Assembly (NCBI GenBank): GCA_964402715.1
Contig: CAYODJ010000016.1
Span: 1 to 45,910, forward strand
DNA: 45,910 bases
Reading direction: 5' to 3'
Source: CALXOD01 sp964402715
Lineage (GTDB): Bacteria > Verrucomicrobiota > Lentisphaeria > Victivallales > Victivallaceae
Positions 42,849 through 45,910 of the stretch are shown in pieces. Within the stretch, counting starts at the first letter, position 1. Every line of letters starts with the position of its first letter. The position numbers were made by a program, and so were the translations under genes. The notes under the pieces are model-generated. The model made no database searches, had not been told where the DNA came from, and was given only the letters and a program-made list of their open reading frames with translations.

Positions 42849-45401
42849 TCACGGCTTGCGGACGACGCGGAGCGGATTCCCCGGCGCGATTTCGATCTCG
42901 GAATCGAAGCGGAGAGACTCTCCCTCCCGCGTCCAGGGGACTATTCCTTCTGATGTCCGGACAATCTCGACCTGTTCCGGGCGGTCGGTTCCGAGCCGTC
43001 TGAACCTGAGGGAGCCTGCGAGGGGTTCGATCTCGTCGACGTTGCCGCGGCGGCGGCAGACGCCCCAGCCGGTGCCGGCGCTCCAGAAGCAGCGGAATTC
43101 GTTCCCCTCGAAGGGGAGCGGCGCGAAACGGAGCGTCCCGGTCGCGAGGTCGCAGCGGAATCCGCTGAATGCCGCGAGCAGCGCGTAGCTCGCCATCGAC
43201 CGGGCGTAGTTGCTGCCGCACTCGATTTCATTCCACGGGTTGCGTTTGGCGCCGTCGTAGCGGTCGCGGACGGCCCGCACCATCTCCAGCCCCTCTTCGA
43301 CGAAGCCGCGCAGAATCAGGTGGCTGGCGGCCTGATACTCGAATCCGTGCATGGTTTCGGTGGCGTACGGCACCGGGATCGCCGGCATGTCGCCGTGCGG
43401 CCAGCTGCAGATGACGGTTCCCGCCTCGTCGTTGAGTCCGAAGACGCGCCAGAAGTTCGCGTGGTTCCGCAACGACGGCTTGAAGTTGTGACGGTGAATC
43501 GCCAGCAGAGCCGAGACGACGCGATCGGGGGCGAAGATGTCGCCGAGCCCGATCAGATCAGCATGCCATTGCGCGAGCACCTGATCGATGAGGCAGCCGT
43601 TTCCGATCTGGTATTTGATTTCACGCGACTCCGCGTTCCAGTAGAAAGCGTCCGCTTCCTCGAAGGATGCGAGCAGCGTCCGGTCGAAGAGATCGATTTT
43701 CTGGATGTAGTATTCGCCGTTGAACAGTTCTTCCTCGACCCGTTTCCGGCCGCGCTCGAAGATGGTTCGATAGAGTTCGGCGTCGGCAGTTTCGCCGAGC
43801 GCGTCGGCCATGAGCGCGCCGGCCTTGAGAGCCGCGAGATAAAACCCGGTGAGCCAGGAGTTCGCTCCGAAAAGTTCGACGTCGAGCGTGTGATGCTGCC
43901 GCCCGGTGATGACGCCGGATTGCTCCGGATCCCACCGATCCGGATTGGCGGGACTCCATGCGTATTCGAGCGAACGCCGAGCGCCCGGATACCACCGTCT
44001 CAGCCATTCGTTGTCCCCGCTGATTTTCCATTCACGGCAGGTTTTGAGCACGCCGCCCATCTGACCGTCGACGCACGGGCGGAACGTGGACGGCTTGCGG
44101 CCGAGCGGAAGCTGCAGCCGGAAGCCGAGGCCGCCGTCCTCGCGGAAGTTGTAGGTGAAGTCGAGCTCGCGCATGGAGCGTTCGAGATCCGGAAAGAGAT
44201 AAGGCAGCGCATACGCGTAATTCCAGACATGGGTGCAGGAGCCTTCGCAGCTTCCATCGAGGCTCTGGCAGCCTTCGAACCCGTAGAACGCCCCGTTTTC
44301 GAGCCGCAGACAGGTCGGGGATTTCAGCGTCGAAAGGTTGGCGGAAACCGCGTCGATGACTTCCTGCGGCAGCGTCGAATCGAACAGTGCCGAGCGGAAG
44401 CGGAACGTCTCGTCGCGGAGCCGCGGAAAGTTGGCGATCATGTAAGTCGCGACCGCTTCCGCCCCGGAGAACTGCGTCGCATAGTAGTTCCGCCATGTGA
44501 CGTCCGCGTACTCGCCGGGATTCCAGTCGTTGCGACGGTTCGGAAAATACCAGGCGATGGCGAAGACGACACTGCGGCTTTCCCCGGGAGCGATTTCAAA
44601 CCTGGGCGCGACCGTGCCGGTCTCCGATTTGATTGCGGCGCCGAACGAGCGATTCCGGAACGGGCCGGGCCGGGAGAAGTCGTTCCAGAACATGTTCAGG
44701 TCGTCGCGCCAGGTGCCTCGGAACCAGCTCGCCTGGCCGGAAATGGAATCGCCGCCCCGCGCCGCGAGCGCGAGTTCCCCGTATTGGACGGATTCCGGCG
44801 GCTCCTCCGATTGCAGAGTCAGAAGATTCGCGTTCAAACGGGAGCGGAATTTCCCGGGCGCGGACGAGGAGCTGAGCGACCCGGCCAGCGTGTAGGTGAC
44901 ACGCTGCGAAGAGGTGTTGCGGACGGTGAATTCGAAAAAAGCCCCCGGCAGCGAGGAGTCGAAAGAGTTCAGCGGGATGAAAGGATTGAATGCGCGCAGG
45001 GTGATTTCGCCGGGGAATCCAGGTTCCTTGAAATGCATGGTCGCGACGGGGAACTCCCCCTCGAAATCGGTTTCGCCAAAGTGGGGGAGACCGGGCATCA
45101 GCTCGGTATTGGCCCCGTAACCGAATCCGCCGTGCCCGCCGCGGGCGATCACATGGGCGGGGCTTGAGCACCCCATGTACGGCGGCGTCATGTCGCCGTT
45201 CAGAATCCGGGCGTCGATCACCCGTCCATCGGCTTCGGCTTTGACGGCGAAATGACTGTAACGGCTGTAGCTGTTCTTGTTCGGATGATTGGCGATCTCC
45301 CAGTCGATGAGCTGCCCGGCGCCCGAGAGAGCGATGCAGCCGGTTCCGATTCCTCCGAGCGGAAACGAGATGACGGAGCGGTGGTCTTTGTCGTATTTCA
45401 T
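42849..45401 (-). CDS. GH116-like glycoside hydrolase (bile acid/glucosylceramidase-type family)
   Basis: The 850-residue protein matches the GH116 family, whose members are retaining beta-glucosidases, beta-xylosidases and N-acetylglucosaminidases. The N-terminal beta domain (FPLGGIGTGCIALSGAGQL, GGHGGFGYG) precedes an (alpha/alpha)6 domain. That domain carries CEGSCTHVWNYAYALPYLFPDLERSM, HHTLDVELFGANSW and a C-terminal SWPHGDMPAIPVPYATE plus NEIECGSNYARSMASYALL. The Asp in TLDVEL probably corresponds to the family acid/base; the nucleophile Glu was not assigned with confidence. No signal peptide is visible. AGGAGG lies about 5 nt before ATG 45401. It is divergent from the partial AraC gene at the window end. 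Confidence 0.86.
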   Translation of the reverse strand: MKYDKDHRSVISFPLGGIGTGCIALSGAGQLIDWEIANHPNKNSYSRYSHFAVKAEADGRVIDARILNGDMTPPYMGCSSPAHVIARGGHGGFGYGANTELMPGLPHFGETDFEGEFPVATMHFKEPGFPGEITLRAFNPFIPLNSFDSSLPGAFFEFTVRNTSSQRVTYTLAGSLSSSSAPGKFRSRLNANLLTLQSEEPPESVQYGELALAARGGDSISGQASWFRGTWRDDLNMFWNDFSRPGPFRNRSFGAAIKSETGTVAPRFEIAPGESRSVVFAIAWYFPNRRNDWNPGEYADVTWRNYYATQFSGAEAVATYMIANFPRLRDETFRFRSALFDSTLPQEVIDAVSANLSTLKSPTCLRLENGAFYGFEGCQSLDGSCEGSCTHVWNYAYALPYLFPDLERSMRELDFTYNFREDGGLGFRLQLPLGRKPSTFRPCVDGQMGGVLKTCREWKISGDNEWLRRWYPGARRSLEYAWSPANPDRWDPEQSGVITGRQHHTLDVELFGANSWLTGFYLAALKAGALMADALGETADAELYRTIFERGRKRVEEELFNGEYYIQKIDLFDRTLLASFEEADAFYWNAESREIKYQIGNGCLIDQVLAQWHADLIGLGDIFAPDRVVSALLAIHRHNFKPSLRNHANFWRVFGLNDEAGTVICSWPHGDMPAIPVPYATETMHGFEYQAASHLILRGFVEEGLEMVRAVRDRYDGAKRNPWNEIECGSNYARSMASYALLAAFSGFRCDLATGTLRFAPLPFEGNEFRCFWSAGTGWGVCRRRGNVDEIEPLAGSLRFRRLGTDRPEQVEIVRTSEGIVPWTREGESLRFDSEIEIAPGNPLRVVRKP

Positions 45402-45496
45402 GACGCCTCCTGGTTGATTTTTTCGTGGTTTCGCGGCAATTTAAAGCCGATGAGCCGGTTTTGGAATGGATATTTTTGGGGGAAGCATATCTTTTT

Positions 45497-45910
45497 ATGG
45501 GAGTCGCGCGTCATGACGAGCTGACCGTGCTGTTTCGGGACGTGAACTGGAACTTCACCGAATTCGGGGAGGCGGATTTCATCTGGCACGGTCGGAACTG
45601 TTATCCCTGCAACCGTCTCTTCCTGATCCGTGAAGGACAGGGCGAATTGTCGAATCACACGGGCGGTGAGACGCTGTCCATGCGTGCCGGATACGGATAT
45701 TTCATGCCGCCGGAGCTGGATTTGGAGTTCGACTTTCCGGATGGTTTTCGCTTCTTCAGCTTCCATTTTCAACTGGAGGCGCTGCCGGGGGTCGATCTGT
45801 TTGCCGGAAACGCGCATTGTTCGGAGTTCCGTTTGAAACCGGACACACTGGAGAGAGTCGCGGCGATCGCGGCGGCTCCTCCCGGGTGGGAGGTTTTTTT
45901 CCTTCTGGAA
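45497..45910 (+). CDS. AraC-type regulator, N-terminal part (cut by the window edge)
   Basis: The frame from ATG 45497 stays open to the last base (138 codons). It encodes a cupin-like sensor domain: LFLIREGQGELSN, SMRAGYGYFMPPELDLEFDF and FRFFSFHFQLEA. These strands resemble the AraC_binding domain of AraC/XylS regulators. The HTH part would lie beyond the edge, so the class is inferred from the sensor half and the position next to GH116. GGGGGAAG at 45478-45485 is a possible ribosome site. It is divergent from the GH116 gene with 95 bp between starts, suggesting local control of that gene. Confidence 0.7.
   Translation, partial: MGVARHDELTVLFRDVNWNFTEFGEADFIWHGRNCYPCNRLFLIREGQGELSNHTGGETLSMRAGYGYFMPPELDLEFDFPDGFRFFSFHFQLEALPGVDLFAGNAHCSEFRLKPDTLERVAAIAAAPPGWEVFFLLE

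Noticed and set aside
43320..45167. Plus-strand open frame of about 615 codons opposite GH116
   Set aside because: It lies wholly within the GH116 gene and has an Arg/Gly/Glu-rich shadow composition with no recognisable domain.

Overview
The window is a GC-rich (estimated by eye, above 60%) bacterial chromosome segment with tightly packed genes. Several predicted lipoproteins, a parvulin/SurA-like periplasmic chaperone and a TolC-like lipoprotein point to a Gram-negative envelope. A glycyl radical enzyme with its activase and a D-lactate dehydrogenase point to anaerobic, fermentative life. The run of unusual glycoside hydrolases (GH95, GH51, GH116), each close to an AraC-type regulator or a membrane protein, resembles gut polysaccharide degraders of the PVC group, such as Lentisphaerota/Victivallis relatives. 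That placement is an inference from gene content; no rRNA is present to test it.

Region 1 (1-29.6 kb) is mostly core metabolism and translation support. It opens with an AT-rich edge and a tRNA-Ser(GCT), then a VOC-fold protein divergent from purB-uxaC, then purM with a TerB/AI-2E membrane protein and an alpha/beta-hydrolase lipoprotein. Next come tsaE-thiL on the minus strand, a small lipoprotein and a parvulin-like protein, tgt, a DJ-1/PfpI protein, and xer. A plus-strand run of J-domain protein, rhomboid protease, queA, TolC-like lipoprotein and HD hydrolase follows. After it are a split YeeE/YedE transporter pair, leuCD, tsaD, and an overlapping block gph-pgi-rsmE-rpe. The region ends with an orphan radical SAM/HhH protein and a META-domain lipoprotein. 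Genes for tRNA modification recur (tsaE and tsaD for t6A; tgt and queA for queuosine).

Region 2 (29.7-45.9 kb) is accessory and carbohydrate-centred. It holds D-lactate dehydrogenase with a Cys-rich tail, a membrane metallophosphoesterase, a GH95 fucosidase-like enzyme and a DUF2079 multi-pass membrane protein. Then comes a minus-strand operon GH51 arabinofuranosidase - glycyl radical enzyme - activating enzyme, divergent from an AraC regulator. A GH116-like glycosidase follows, divergent from a second AraC-type regulator cut by the window edge. From about 29.7 to 34.5 kb, leucine codon choice shifts by eye toward CTC compared with the CTG-dominated left part.

The most interesting system is the GH51-GRE-activase operon. 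The glycyl radical enzyme has an atypical C-terminal motif (RVWGWSG instead of RVxGY) and an ACWE thiyl site. It lacks the partner genes of the characterised GRE pathways, so its substrate is unknown and may be linked to arabinofuranosides. Several sigma70-like promoters are readable; four have a 17-bp spacer between the -35 and -10 elements.
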